The translations under genes and the position numbers were made by a program. Below, piece by piece: positions 34,551 through 43,439 of a stretch of DNA of 64,000 bases (the stretch's first letter is position 1; every line of letters starts with the position of its first letter). The notes under the pieces are model-generated. The model had not been told where the DNA came from, made no database searches, and saw only the letters and a list, made by a program, of their open reading frames with translations. The DNA comes from Tolypothrix sp. NIES-4075 (GTDB lineage: Bacteria; Cyanobacteriota; Cyanobacteriia; Cyanobacteriales; Nostocaceae), in the NCBI RefSeq assembly GCF_002218085.1, contig NZ_BDUC01000011.1:61236-125235 (forward strand). Reading direction: 5' to 3'.

Positions 34551-35507
34551 ATGCGTTCACCCCTAGTTCAGGCGCTAGTTCTAAGCGAGCCATTGCCACT
34601 GACGCTACATCCAGCGGCGGTGTATCTCGATAGCCTTGCTCTTGGGTCTAGGCCCACTATGGAACAGGCTTTAAATGCGATCGCTTCTCTTTTAACCAAC
34701 GGTGCGTGCGATGCAATGACTCTCGACTGGGCGGCATTAAGGTATCAGCATACGGCTGCTGTGCGTTCTGCGTTGATGAAAAAACACGCCCCGGCAACGG
34801 CAAATAAGATGTTATGTGCGTTGAGGAGGGTGTTGCTTGAAGCTTTTAAGTTGGATTTAATTCAGGCACAAGATTACCAGAAGGCTGTAGATTTACGTAG
34901 CATAAAGGCGAGCAAAAAGCAACGGGGCAGACAACTAAAACAACATGAAATTACAGCACTCCTGGCGGTATGTCAAGATGATAAGTCGCCGCTTGGGGTG
35001 CGGGATGCGGCGTTAATTACGATACTACGGTGTGGGTTAAGAAGGGCGGAGGTAGTTGATTTAAATTTGAAAGATTTTGATGCTGCAACCGGGGCGTTGG
35101 AGATTGTTGGTGGGAAGGGTGAAAAAGATAGAACGGTATATATGCCGATTAGTGCGATTGCGGCTGTCTCTGAATGGCTTGTTGTGCGTGGGAAAAGACC
35201 GGGACCTTTATTGCATCCGATTCGCAAGGGGGGATTTATAGAAGATTTCAAGCGCATGACCCCCCAAGCGGTGTTGATGATTTTAAGAAAACGTGCATTA
35301 TCAGCCTCGGTTGAGCAATTTAGCCCCCACGATTTTAGAAGGACGTTTTGTTCAGATTTGTTGGATGCGGGGGTGGATATTGTGACGGTGCAGAAATTAG
35401 CCGGACACGCTTCGCCTGTAACCACGGGGAAGTATGATAGACGTGGGGAAGAGACTAAGCGCAAGGCGATGGAAAAATTGGATATTGGTTATACGCCGAG
35501 CGAGTAA
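34551..35507 (+). CDS. Tyrosine recombinase / integrase (XerC/D-like)
   Basis: 318 residues. The N-terminal SAM-like core-binding domain (about 30-125) precedes the catalytic domain with R164/R165 (CGLRRAE), a lysine-bearing beta-hairpin GGKGEKDR (187-194), H260 and R263 (HDFRRTF), H286 (LAGHAS) and nucleophile Y295 (TTGKYDRR). All catalytic residues are present. It could resolve plasmid multimers or integrate an element. The repeats at 33681-33789 are candidate substrates. The HIP-like octamer CGATCGC lies within the gene. Confidence 0.9.
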   Translation: MRSPLVQALVLSEPLPLTLHPAAVYLDSLALGSRPTMEQALNAIASLLTNGACDAMTLDWAALRYQHTAAVRSALMKKHAPATANKMLCALRRVLLEAFKLDLIQAQDYQKAVDLRSIKASKKQRGRQLKQHEITALLAVCQDDKSPLGVRDAALITILRCGLRRAEVVDLNLKDFDAATGALEIVGGKGEKDRTVYMPISAIAAVSEWLVVRGKRPGPLLHPIRKGGFIEDFKRMTPQAVLMILRKRALSASVEQFSPHDFRRTFCSDLLDAGVDIVTVQKLAGHASPVTTGKYDRRGEETKRKAMEKLDIGYTPSE

Positions 35508-35619
35508 GTAAAAGTTGCGACTATACACTCCAAGATAAATCCCGCATAATTGCATAAGTATTTTCCGATAAATTAAAAGTATCCATTAATACTCCATGTT
35601 TAAATATCACGGGAGCTGA

Positions 35620-36372
35620 CTACCAAACTATTTCTCGCCAATATTGCTTATTTATCGAAGTTTGTGCTTGAGCAGCTATAAGCTGTTTTTCATAAGCGCT
35701 TAAATCATCAGAGATGATGTTATTGCTATTCCCAGGGTCTACATATCTTCTATTTTGCAACTTATCTTGTAGAAACGAGAGTACGCTGAAAAAGTTAGAT
35801 ACTAGCTGCCCATATCTGCATCCGTAAAGGCAATCAATCACTGCTAGCTCAAGATAAAAAGATGGGAAGTCTAGCCTATGCAGTTCGCGCCATATTTTGG
35901 TGAGTTTAATCTCATCGATACGATTTGAATTTATTACGGTATAAATGTGTATATCTATATTTGTTTTTGTCCAGGAATTAGTTTTGTTTTTATAAAGACT
36001 ATGGTCATTTCCATACTGCGATTGCCGACACCCTGGAACGAGGTCAATTTTGTATTTGCCAATATTTACACCAATTGAAACATTCTGCTTTCTAGCCGTA
36101 TATCCTGCATCGGTTACAGCGTTGTAGAGTGAATTATATATCTGAGAGAGTGTACCAAGAGTTGTAGAACTAAGGGACAAGAAAACATCAGCGTCTGTAC
36201 CCAACGAAACAGCCGTTCCTTTTGCTAAAGAACCAGAGAATTTCGCGTCATTCAAACAACCATTTCCCCAACTATAAATAACTCCATAAATGGAGTTGGC
36301 GGCGGCTTCAGATGATCTGGCATCTACAGTGTATTTATTAATAACTCCTTGAAGGTATTCATCTTCAGACAT
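35620..36372 (-). CDS. CD-NTase/OAS-like nucleotidyltransferase
   Basis: 250 residues of the polymerase-beta nucleotidyltransferase fold: GSLAKGT at 47-53, metal-binding D60 and D62 (TDADVFLSL) and third acid D110 (YKIDLVPG). After these comes NSWTKTNIDIHI (about 129-141), resembling the GEW-x-TNPKxH element of CBASS CD-NTases, and a helical C-terminus (TKIWRELHRLDFPSFYLEL). This suggests a second-messenger or oligonucleotide synthase, although CCA-adding or antibiotic nucleotidyltransferase relatives share the core. Upstream on the same strand, 294 bp away, is a membrane-anchored protein (36667-37209), a possible effector. It lies directly beside a type III CRISPR operon. Confidence 0.6.
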   Translation of the reverse strand: MSEDEYLQGVINKYTVDARSSEAAANSIYGVIYSWGNGCLNDAKFSGSLAKGTAVSLGTDADVFLSLSSTTLGTLSQIYNSLYNAVTDAGYTARKQNVSIGVNIGKYKIDLVPGCRQSQYGNDHSLYKNKTNSWTKTNIDIHIYTVINSNRIDEIKLTKIWRELHRLDFPSFYLELAVIDCLYGCRYGQLVSNFFSVLSFLQDKLQNRRYVDPGNSNNIISDDLSAYEKQLIAAQAQTSINKQYWREIVW

Positions 36373-36666
36373 TAACTTTTATCGTTGTACAACTGCTTAA
36401 TACTAATATAGCATCAGTACTGGCGTGACACGCCTAAAATGGTGGAATAGAAAGGGCTTGTAGTTGCGCTGTCTTCGCTAAAAAAACAGAAAACCTAATG
36501 CACTGTTTTAGCTGTGCCACGCCACTACGTGTTTTTCAAAAATAAAATATGAGTCCTATAGCCATCTAAGAGGGAAGTATTCTCTAAAAAGCGATCGCTA
36601 ATTATTGTGAGGAATAGACAAAATTAGAATTAAACAATATAGATGAAGTTATACATTGCTCAAATT

Positions 36667-37209
36667 TCATCTATCTTCATAAGTAAAAGTAGAGAGAATA
36701 GTGAAAATGTCGGAAATTAGGCGAATCGGAGTGTTACATACAGAATACCACTGATATCTGCTTAATAAGTCCCAATGTTTACTTTCCAATCCCCGACTAT
36801 CGCCATAAGTATAAAGAATTACAGGAATTTTATATTGTGTTGCTTTAATATATACAGATTCAAAGTAACTAAAATCAGAGCCAAAACCTATAATTACAAG
36901 ACTTTTGCTATCTATATTATTAATTTTACGAATATCGCAAGTCCTAAAATCTGCATTAAATAAACGATTATTTTGAATCTCTTCAAATTCGACTTCCATC
37001 TCCTTATTGTTTTCATAAGGTGGATAAAATACTTTGATTTTTCTTTGTAAGTTCTTAAATAAAATCTGTTCTCTTTTAAAAAGAGAGTTGAGAACTTTGT
37101 AAGTGGTAAACGAACCAACCGCTATTGAAGAAAGAATTGTTAAAGTACCAATTAATAAATCAAGATTACTTAGATGTCGATAAATCGTTTGACCGTTCAT
37201 ACTATTCAA
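36667..37209 (-). CDS. Membrane-anchored protein with Rossmann-like domain (candidate effector A)
   Basis: 180 residues: one N-terminal membrane segment (LLIGTLTILSSIAVGSFTTY, about residues 18-37) and a cytosolic domain starting KVFYPPYEN. A strand SLVIIGFGSD (nucleotide-binding-like), then SVYIKATQYKIPVILYTYGD and a C-terminal YSVCNTPIRLISDIF follow. The last segments resemble those of the protein at 46711-47565 (VLVIYVKGRY, YYIPVNAPISLLGIV), which lies on the other side of the type III operon. I do not recognise a named family; a TIR-like, CARF-like or deoxyribosyltransferase-like Rossmann fold is possible. Its place between a CD-NTase-like gene and cas10 suggests a membrane effector in nucleotide-signalled defence (inference). 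Confidence 0.5.
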   Translation of the reverse strand: MNSMNGQTIYRHLSNLDLLIGTLTILSSIAVGSFTTYKVLNSLFKREQILFKNLQRKIKVFYPPYENNKEMEVEFEEIQNNRLFNADFRTCDIRKINNIDSKSLVIIGFGSDFSYFESVYIKATQYKIPVILYTYGDSRGLESKHWDLLSRYQWYSVCNTPIRLISDIFTILSTFTYEDR

Positions 37210-37548
37210 TTTGCTCCATACAAAAGTGTTCTCGTCGCCTAACTGTCATCAAGACACTCAGTAGATTAAAGCATAAAAGCTTCACCAGCAGAGGTCAGTA
37301 TATCAGGCATTGATTGCTACGGGATGGTGATATACGTTATTGACAAAAGTAATAAACTATGGTTATAACCCATTTAGCAAAACTCCGCAAACAAAAAATA
37401 CGGAATTTTTTCCTTTTTGCTGGAAACTCAGTATGAGATAGTGTAAATACTTAAAAGATACAAAAGTTACTCTCTATCAAACCCTCTCAGCAGAAAACAA
37501 GACTATTGCCAGGTTGACGCTAATCCCTCATTGCTTTGATTTGACTTT
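37210..37548. other. Divergent promoter region upstream of cas10
   Basis: 339 bp between the minus-strand membrane-protein gene and cas10. It is AT-rich and without coding potential, and should contain promoters in both directions. I see no strong repeat. Confidence 0.4.
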
Positions 37549-39963
37549 ATGACAAACGATTCTCGCACGCGCACAATTACTGCACTAGCCTGGTGTCTTG
37601 CTTGGGGCGAAAAGCACAATCTCAATCAGGATGAACTCAGTGCGTTGCATAAAATGCGACAGGCATTGGATCGTCAAAATAATAAAGGCGATAACCAAGA
37701 TGTGCCGAAAAGCATGGAATCTTTTGTTGCACAGGCACAGCAACTCTACAATATTCCAGAAAAGTACACCCCTAAAACGCTTGAAGAATTAGAAAAAAAT
37801 TATCCAGACTTGTGGAAGCAAAAAACATCCATTGGCTTGGTATTTGGTGGTGCAACTAAGATTAAGCAATATGTTTTTGAAGCAGCAAAACTGAACGATA
37901 TTCGCGGTGCATCAGCACTTCTTGACCGGATTAACCTCTATGATATTCCTGCGTTTTTTAGGCAAGGAGTGCGATCGCACTGCAACCGCATCAGGCAATG
38001 GCTGATTGATAATGGATTTGAAGGTTTAACACAGGCACTTATCCCCGAATTGATTATCTACTCTACAGGTGGCAGTATTCTTGCCTTTTGTCCTGCGGCT
38101 TTTGTTGATGAACTTGCTAATGCTATTGAGAAACGCTACACCGATGAAACTTTAACAGCTAATTCCTGTGCAGTTGGCGATACTTTCCGCTTGTTAGAAT
38201 TCCGGTTTGGACTGCTGCAAAATCCAATTGAAAATACTCTTTGGTTGGATAAATATCTGCAAAAGCAAAATAATCCCATCATCCAAGCTTATTTTGACCA
38301 GTCCAACGAACATGATTTAGAGGAGAAATTTTGGCAACGCAAGAATTTTAACGAACTTGTGGGAAAACTTGCCAACCAATTTACCCACCGCCGCAACGGG
38401 AATGCATCACCAAACGCAAAACGTCCCAGTCGTTCCTACCCACCGATGTTTGAAACTCATCCCTACTTGCAACGGGATGAAACTGACAATCGAGCAGCTG
38501 TGGCAGAAACGAATTTACCGGGAACGCCTAGTTTTTCTGATGCTCTAGCACGAAAAGTAATCGTTGGGCAGCGCAGCAAACGCGATACTTATCAGCATCG
38601 AGGGTGGTATAAGCATTTTCACTTTCGTCTAGCATCAGGTGAAGAGAGATTATGGAAACCTGGCTATTTCCCCAGTTGGGTGACAAAGTTTCGACAATTC
38701 CTGGAAGATGAAAATCACGAAGGTTCAGGAAGCCAAGAGGAATATTATCGAGTAACAGAAGGCTTTTTAGTCACACAAGCTCTTTCCTTACGAGAAATCG
38801 GTAATGTCAGCACACCAAGCGGCTTTGTCGGTTATATTTACGCTGATGGCAACAATATGGGTGGCTACCTCCGCCAACACATCCGCACACCAGAAAAATA
38901 CCGCGAGTTTAGCGAACAAGTTTTACATGCAACGCAGAATTCTGTTTACATTGCCCTGAAAAAACATCTTAAACCTCGCCGACTCAATAATCTCAACGAC
39001 CCAGATAACGCTTACCGTGACAGAGAGTGGATTTATCCCTTTGAAATTATTACCATTGGTGGCGATGACGTGTTGTTAATTGTACCTGCGGATAAAGCCT
39101 TAGATGTTGCCAAAACCATTGGTGAAGAATTTGAACGAGAAATAGTAAAATCACCAGGATTTAGGCTTAACATACCCTACGACCCCGAAAAAGTCCACCG
39201 CTACCAAGGAGAAAACCCATCAGAGTATACATCCCAATGTGAATTAAGTATGTCCGCAGGTGTCCTGATCGCGGCTGAAAATACACCCATTTACTACGCA
39301 GAAGAACTCACCAGCCAACTGCTTAAATCATCGAAGAAACTCGCTAAAGAACTCAAACGCGACTACAATTACTATGGCGGAACGGTGGATTTTTTAGCCT
39401 TGAAAGCCGTGACAATGATTGCATCAAATATCAAAGATTTCCGCGAACAAGGATTAACAAAAGGGAATCTCAAATTCTACGCTTCACCTTACACCCTTCA
39501 TGAACTAAGAGGGTTGTTGCAAACTGTTCAAGCACTCAAGAAAACTGATTTTCCCAAATCGCAACTATATCAAATTCGCAGCTTGTTAGAGCGAGGTAAA
39601 CATACCGCTATCCTCAATTATCGCTATTTTAGAGTACGACTGCAACAAGGACAAACCGAACTGCAAAACAAATTTGAAGAGTCTTGGTGTAAAGCTTTAA
39701 CCAATAATGGCAATTTAGCACCTTGGATGAGTGATAAAAGATGTATCTTCATAAATTTGATGTTGTTACTCTTTTTAGAAGCCAGCCCTCAAGCCGAATT
39801 TCGGTTACATTATCATATTTTATGCCTTTTGAAAAAACCAATTTATGAAACTATTTGGCGCGATTTGGTGGATTTATACCCATTTATTAACACATTAGAA
39901 GATAGCGAAATACCACCTAACCCAAACACACAACCGAAACAAGGACAAGGAGTAGGACAATGA
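37549..39963 (+). CDS. cas10: Cas10 (type III CRISPR large subunit; GGDD cyclase, no HD domain seen)
   Basis: Cas10 nucleates the type III effector and makes cyclic oligoadenylates on target RNA binding. The first palm-like region is near residues 95-125 (SIGLVFGGATKIKQYVFEAA, GASALLD). YADGNNMGG lies near 428 and the catalytic palm motif TIGGDDVLL has GGDD at 504-507, so cyclase activity is expected. The N-terminal ~90 residues lack the HD motif needed for ssDNase activity, as I recall for type III-D and some III-B Cas10. 804 residues is usual. The stop overlaps the next ATG (ATGA), starting an operon of eight tightly packed genes. Confidence 0.92.
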   Translation: MTNDSRTRTITALAWCLAWGEKHNLNQDELSALHKMRQALDRQNNKGDNQDVPKSMESFVAQAQQLYNIPEKYTPKTLEELEKNYPDLWKQKTSIGLVFGGATKIKQYVFEAAKLNDIRGASALLDRINLYDIPAFFRQGVRSHCNRIRQWLIDNGFEGLTQALIPELIIYSTGGSILAFCPAAFVDELANAIEKRYTDETLTANSCAVGDTFRLLEFRFGLLQNPIENTLWLDKYLQKQNNPIIQAYFDQSNEHDLEEKFWQRKNFNELVGKLANQFTHRRNGNASPNAKRPSRSYPPMFETHPYLQRDETDNRAAVAETNLPGTPSFSDALARKVIVGQRSKRDTYQHRGWYKHFHFRLASGEERLWKPGYFPSWVTKFRQFLEDENHEGSGSQEEYYRVTEGFLVTQALSLREIGNVSTPSGFVGYIYADGNNMGGYLRQHIRTPEKYREFSEQVLHATQNSVYIALKKHLKPRRLNNLNDPDNAYRDREWIYPFEIITIGGDDVLLIVPADKALDVAKTIGEEFEREIVKSPGFRLNIPYDPEKVHRYQGENPSEYTSQCELSMSAGVLIAAENTPIYYAEELTSQLLKSSKKLAKELKRDYNYYGGTVDFLALKAVTMIASNIKDFREQGLTKGNLKFYASPYTLHELRGLLQTVQALKKTDFPKSQLYQIRSLLERGKHTAILNYRYFRVRLQQGQTELQNKFEESWCKALTNNGNLAPWMSDKRCIFINLMLLLFLEASPQAEFRLHYHILCLLKKPIYETIWRDLVDLYPFINTLEDSEIPPNPNTQPKQGQGVGQ

Positions 39964-40733
39964 TTGACCTTGATGCATTTCTCCAAGGTGAATCCGAAAG
40001 CTGGGAGTTGACTGCAATTATCGACACTGCACTATGCGTCGGTGCAGGTGGTTCATCGGGGTCGCTTGCAGATAAACCGATTGTTCGCAACGCCCAAGGA
40101 CAACTCTTAATTCCTGGTTCCCAAATCAAAGGTAGGCTGCGGCATGAGTGCGAAAAGTTAGCAAGGGCTTTAGGGTGGCAAGTTTTTTACGCACCGATCG
40201 CAACAGAACTTTGTCCAAATCATACACAGGTACAGCCAAGGTTTCAACAAATATATAGTGTCCCCGGTTATAAAGGATATCACTGCATCGTCTCCCAAAT
40301 CTTTGGCGACCCCATTTTGCCGTCGCGTCTGATTGTTGATGATTTTATCTGCCCATTGAGTGTGAACGAATTATCAGAAGTTCTGCGCCCTGGCGTTACT
40401 ATCAACCGCAGTCGCCGCACTGCTGAAGAACGCAAGCTTTACTTATTGGAAACATCACCTGTAAATGTGCAATTGGAGTTTACAGGTATTATCCACTTGC
40501 TTAAACCTTTCACTTGTGATAATTCAGATTACGCCAAACCCTTAATTTATGCTGCTCTACATCGCATCTATGCTTTAGGTGGGAGCAAATCAACTGGGTT
40601 GGGATGGTTGCGCTGGAAACCTCTTCCCAAGTTATCTCCAGATGATACCGCCTGGTCGGGTTTGTTTGCAGTGCCACCTCATGCAACAAATAACATTGAA
40701 GTTCAGTCGGTGGTGCAACATGAAGCGAATTGA
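39960..40733 (+). CDS. Cas7-family RAMP (Csm3-like)
   Basis: 257 residues. The RAMP pattern LIPGSQIKGRLRHECEKLA (about residues 50-68), the FGDP segment (SQIFGDPILPSRLIVDD) and the C-terminal glycine-rich loop GGSKSTGLGWL identify a Cas7-type backbone protein. NRSRRTAEE in the middle resembles the thumb region. It has LADKPIVRNAQGQ rather than a clear catalytic GxDxPVIKD, so it may be a non-cleaving subunit. AAGGAGTAGG precedes its ATG, which overlaps the cas10 stop. Confidence 0.82.
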   Translation: MIDLDAFLQGESESWELTAIIDTALCVGAGGSSGSLADKPIVRNAQGQLLIPGSQIKGRLRHECEKLARALGWQVFYAPIATELCPNHTQVQPRFQQIYSVPGYKGYHCIVSQIFGDPILPSRLIVDDFICPLSVNELSEVLRPGVTINRSRRTAEERKLYLLETSPVNVQLEFTGIIHLLKPFTCDNSDYAKPLIYAALHRIYALGGSKSTGLGWLRWKPLPKLSPDDTAWSGLFAVPPHATNNIEVQSVVQHEAN

Positions 40734-42048
40734 ATTGACCATCACAGCACTATCACCCTTGGCAATTGGTCGGCAAAAACCAGGGGGTTCTATCAACGAG
40801 GTTGAACAATACATTCCAGGTTCGGTGCTGCGTGGTGCGATCGCTAAACATATCCTACACCGTGCTGGAATGGAACTCGAAAATCTTGCAGCTAATGGCG
40901 GTGACTTTGCACACTTATTTTTAGCAGAGAATCCAGCCATCTTTCAAAATGCCTACCCCGCAGTTGGTAAAGTGGGCAGTAAGCATCAGATAGTAAATAA
41001 TACGATTAAAGTTTTACCTGCAACTGCTGTTAGTTCCAAAGCCAATCCGGGCTTTTTACCCAAAGGACATGGTGTATTTGATACATTAATTGACTCGTTT
41101 TGCGCTGAACAATTCAACCATCCTTATGACCCCAGCAGTTTGAAAGCCTTAGCAGAAGGGGTAGACCCGCGAGTTGAAGCCTACAATTCTTTGTATAGCC
41201 AACATGACGAGCAGTACTGCACCCATGCTGCTACAAGTCGTCTGTTAACGCGGGTTGGTATCAACCGCCATCGCGCTACATCTAGTGATGATATTTTATA
41301 TAGTATCGAAGTTCTCAACGAAGCATTTATCGCTGCAAATGAAAACAAAAATATCACATGGGACAACTACGTCTATCGCGGCTATATTAACGTTCCTAAT
41401 AACTCGTTAGCCAAAAAACTTACTGATTTTATTAACAATAACTCTGAAGTTTTTCGGCTTGGTGGTTCAGTATCGCGGGGATTGGGCAAAGTCAAAATTA
41501 CTGCCAAAGAAATTCCACTTGCTAATGATATTTCTAGTCGCATTGATGCATTTAATCAAGTATTGCATAAACGCTGGCAAAACTGGTCTGATGCATTTGG
41601 CGATGGGCGTAGCCCCGCTGGAAGCGATCGCACACCTAACTTAATTAGCGATACTTTTACAGAGTCACTCCGTGAACGCACTTTCTTTACACTCAACTTG
41701 CACTCTGATGCAATTTTGACTGATAATTGGCAACATACTACAGTAATTTCACCAGAAATGCTTCAGCAGGATGCGGGTGTAGAAGACTCAACTTTACAAC
41801 TCCACACTGCTTACAGTAGTTACAGTTACAGTTCGGGTTGGAATAGCGCTTGGGGTTTGATGAAAGATGTTGAACTTGTAACTAATAAAGGGTCGGTTTA
41901 TTTATTTAGCACTCAAAATCGGCAAATATGGGAGAACGCACTTTCTAAATTAGAGTGGCGAGGTGTAGGCGATCGCACCTGTGAAGGGTTTGGACAAGTG
42001 GAAATTTGCAACGAGTTTCATCAAGTTTTTCGGGAGTGTGCAGTATGA
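40720..42048 (+). CDS. csx10: Csx10-like Cas5-group RAMP
   Basis: I place the start at ATG 40720 (MKRIELTITALSPLAIG), overlapping the previous stop by 14 bp; the longer frame back to 40579 is a shadow of the previous gene. The 442-residue protein has an N-terminal RAMP strand, YIPGSVLRGAIAKHIL, a variable middle and the loop FRLGGSVSRGLGKVKI near residue 245. A C-terminal second RAMP-like half ends EWRGVGDRTCEGFGQVEI. This two-part layout matches Csx10, the Cas5-like 5'-handle cap subunit of type III-D effectors. Assignment to Csx10 rather than another RAMP is by size, order and motif. Confidence 0.72.
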   Translation: MKRIELTITALSPLAIGRQKPGGSINEVEQYIPGSVLRGAIAKHILHRAGMELENLAANGGDFAHLFLAENPAIFQNAYPAVGKVGSKHQIVNNTIKVLPATAVSSKANPGFLPKGHGVFDTLIDSFCAEQFNHPYDPSSLKALAEGVDPRVEAYNSLYSQHDEQYCTHAATSRLLTRVGINRHRATSSDDILYSIEVLNEAFIAANENKNITWDNYVYRGYINVPNNSLAKKLTDFINNNSEVFRLGGSVSRGLGKVKITAKEIPLANDISSRIDAFNQVLHKRWQNWSDAFGDGRSPAGSDRTPNLISDTFTESLRERTFFTLNLHSDAILTDNWQHTTVISPEMLQQDAGVEDSTLQLHTAYSSYSYSSGWNSAWGLMKDVELVTNKGSVYLFSTQNRQIWENALSKLEWRGVGDRTCEGFGQVEICNEFHQVFRECAV

Positions 42049-42509
42049 GTCAATCATTAACACCAAAAGTCGAACTCAAAATCCAAAAAGATATTCGCCA
42101 AGCTGAAGATGACTTAGTAACAGCGATTGAAACGGCATTAGATACTTGCGATTATCCCAAACAAGGGAAAGATAAGCTCGAAGAAGCACAGTTTCGTAAC
42201 TTAGTAAGAGTTGCCGATACAACTGATAGTCCAGAGGTCGTCAAAAATTTCCTTTGCTATCAGGTTGGTCGAGATAATAAGTGGGGTACGGGTAAAAATT
42301 CATTGGCGGCGAAAATCATCCACGATATTGATAATGATTTGAAAACTCAAGCCAATAATATTGCTAAGAATTATTCTGGGGTGAATTTTAAACCTATTTG
42401 GATAGAAATAATTCGCCGCTACCTTGGCTATGGTTCTCGGCATCTGAAATATTTAAATAAAATCAGCGAACAAAAATTAGAACCAATAATTCCACCTCGC
42501 ACTAAATAA
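42045..42509 (+). CDS. Type III small subunit (Cas11/Csm2-like)
   Basis: ATG at 42045 overlaps the csx10 stop (ATGA). The 154-residue protein is all-helical by composition (IQKDIRQAEDDLVTAIETAL, LVRVADTTDSPEVVKNFLCY, WIEIIRRYLGYGSRHLKYL), the size and character of Cas11 subunits. These line the inner filament of type III complexes. Sequence identity to named families is not recognisable by eye, so the assignment is positional. It is followed 5 bp later by the csm3-like gene. Confidence 0.6.
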   Translation: MSQSLTPKVELKIQKDIRQAEDDLVTAIETALDTCDYPKQGKDKLEEAQFRNLVRVADTTDSPEVVKNFLCYQVGRDNKWGTGKNSLAAKIIHDIDNDLKTQANNIAKNYSGVNFKPIWIEIIRRYLGYGSRHLKYLNKISEQKLEPIIPPRTK

Positions 42510-42514
42510 AAGCT

Positions 42515-43426
42515 ATGTTTGAAATCTTTAAAAATCGCCTAGAAATTATCGGTATTCTTGAAACTGTTACAGCCTTAAGAATCAGTGCCGGACGTTCATC
42601 TGAACCAATTGGCTCGGATTTACCAGTTATCAAAGATGCTTTAGGTAGACCCTTAATACCAGGTTCAAGTTTAAAAGGTGCGTTACGTTCCCGGCTTGAA
42701 AGTTTTTTGCGCGGAATTCATCTTGATTTTGCTGCTAACCCAGCCCAGGAATTGGAATGGTCAATAACTCCAGATAGGATGTCTGAATTTAAAGAAAAAA
42801 ATAAAAATTTTAAACCACAAGAAAAAGAAGAAAAGTTACATGAATTTATTATCAATAACACTGATTTAGTTTCTTCGCTATTTGGTTCGCCTTGGCTGGC
42901 AAGCAAATTCCAAATTCGTGATTTAACAGTAAGTGAACCAGAAGAAAATTGGTTTGGGCAGTATCAAGAACGCGATGGCGTTGCCATTGATAGAGATACT
43001 GAAACTGCTGGCGATGGCAAGCTTTATGACTTTCAAGTTGTACCAGCCGGGACTCCATTTATATTTCATGCAGTTATTGAAAATGCTGAAGAATGGGAAT
43101 TAGGTATGTTGATGATTGGCTTGCACCAATTTCAAACCAAACAAATTCCCCTTGGTGGCGGACGTTCTCGTGGATTGGGAGTTGTCAAGCTCATAATTAA
43201 GGAGATGAACTGGGTCGATGTCCGAGATGAAAATGACAAGGAAAAAGTCAATCCAAATAAGGTCATCACATATCTCAAAAAGTTAGTTAGCCTCAATCTA
43301 AATTCACCTTGTGACGATGCGATCCCCCTACCATATACATGGGCAGAGGCGTTCATTCAACACTTAAATAAAAAACTAGAAAAACTAACAGACAAATTAA
43401 CTAATACAACCAATATTCCAAATTAA
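42515..43426 (+). CDS. csm3: Csm3-like Cas7 with candidate RNase aspartate
   Basis: 303 residues. GSDLPVIKDALGRPLIPGSS matches the Csm3 active-site loop, in which the aspartate of GSD cleaves target RNA between 6-nt segments. LKGALRSRLESFLRG follows. LFGSPWLASKFQIRDLTV and the VAIDRDTETAGDGKLYDFQV thumb, then GGGRSRGLGVVKL, are all typical of Csm3. The ~40-residue charged insertion (FKEKNKNFKPQEKEEKLHEF) is a peripheral loop. The start at 42515 is 5 bp after the previous stop. Confidence 0.87.
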   Translation: MFEIFKNRLEIIGILETVTALRISAGRSSEPIGSDLPVIKDALGRPLIPGSSLKGALRSRLESFLRGIHLDFAANPAQELEWSITPDRMSEFKEKNKNFKPQEKEEKLHEFIINNTDLVSSLFGSPWLASKFQIRDLTVSEPEENWFGQYQERDGVAIDRDTETAGDGKLYDFQVVPAGTPFIFHAVIENAEEWELGMLMIGLHQFQTKQIPLGGGRSRGLGVVKLIIKEMNWVDVRDENDKEKVNPNKVITYLKKLVSLNLNSPCDDAIPLPYTWAEAFIQHLNKKLEKLTDKLTNTTNIPN

Positions 43427-43439
43427 AAATAAATGAATC

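Noticed and set aside
37549..37830. An HD nuclease domain at the N-terminus of Cas10
   Set aside because: No His-Asp pair in a suitable helical context is present in the first ~100 residues; similarity to Cas10 begins at the first palm-like region.
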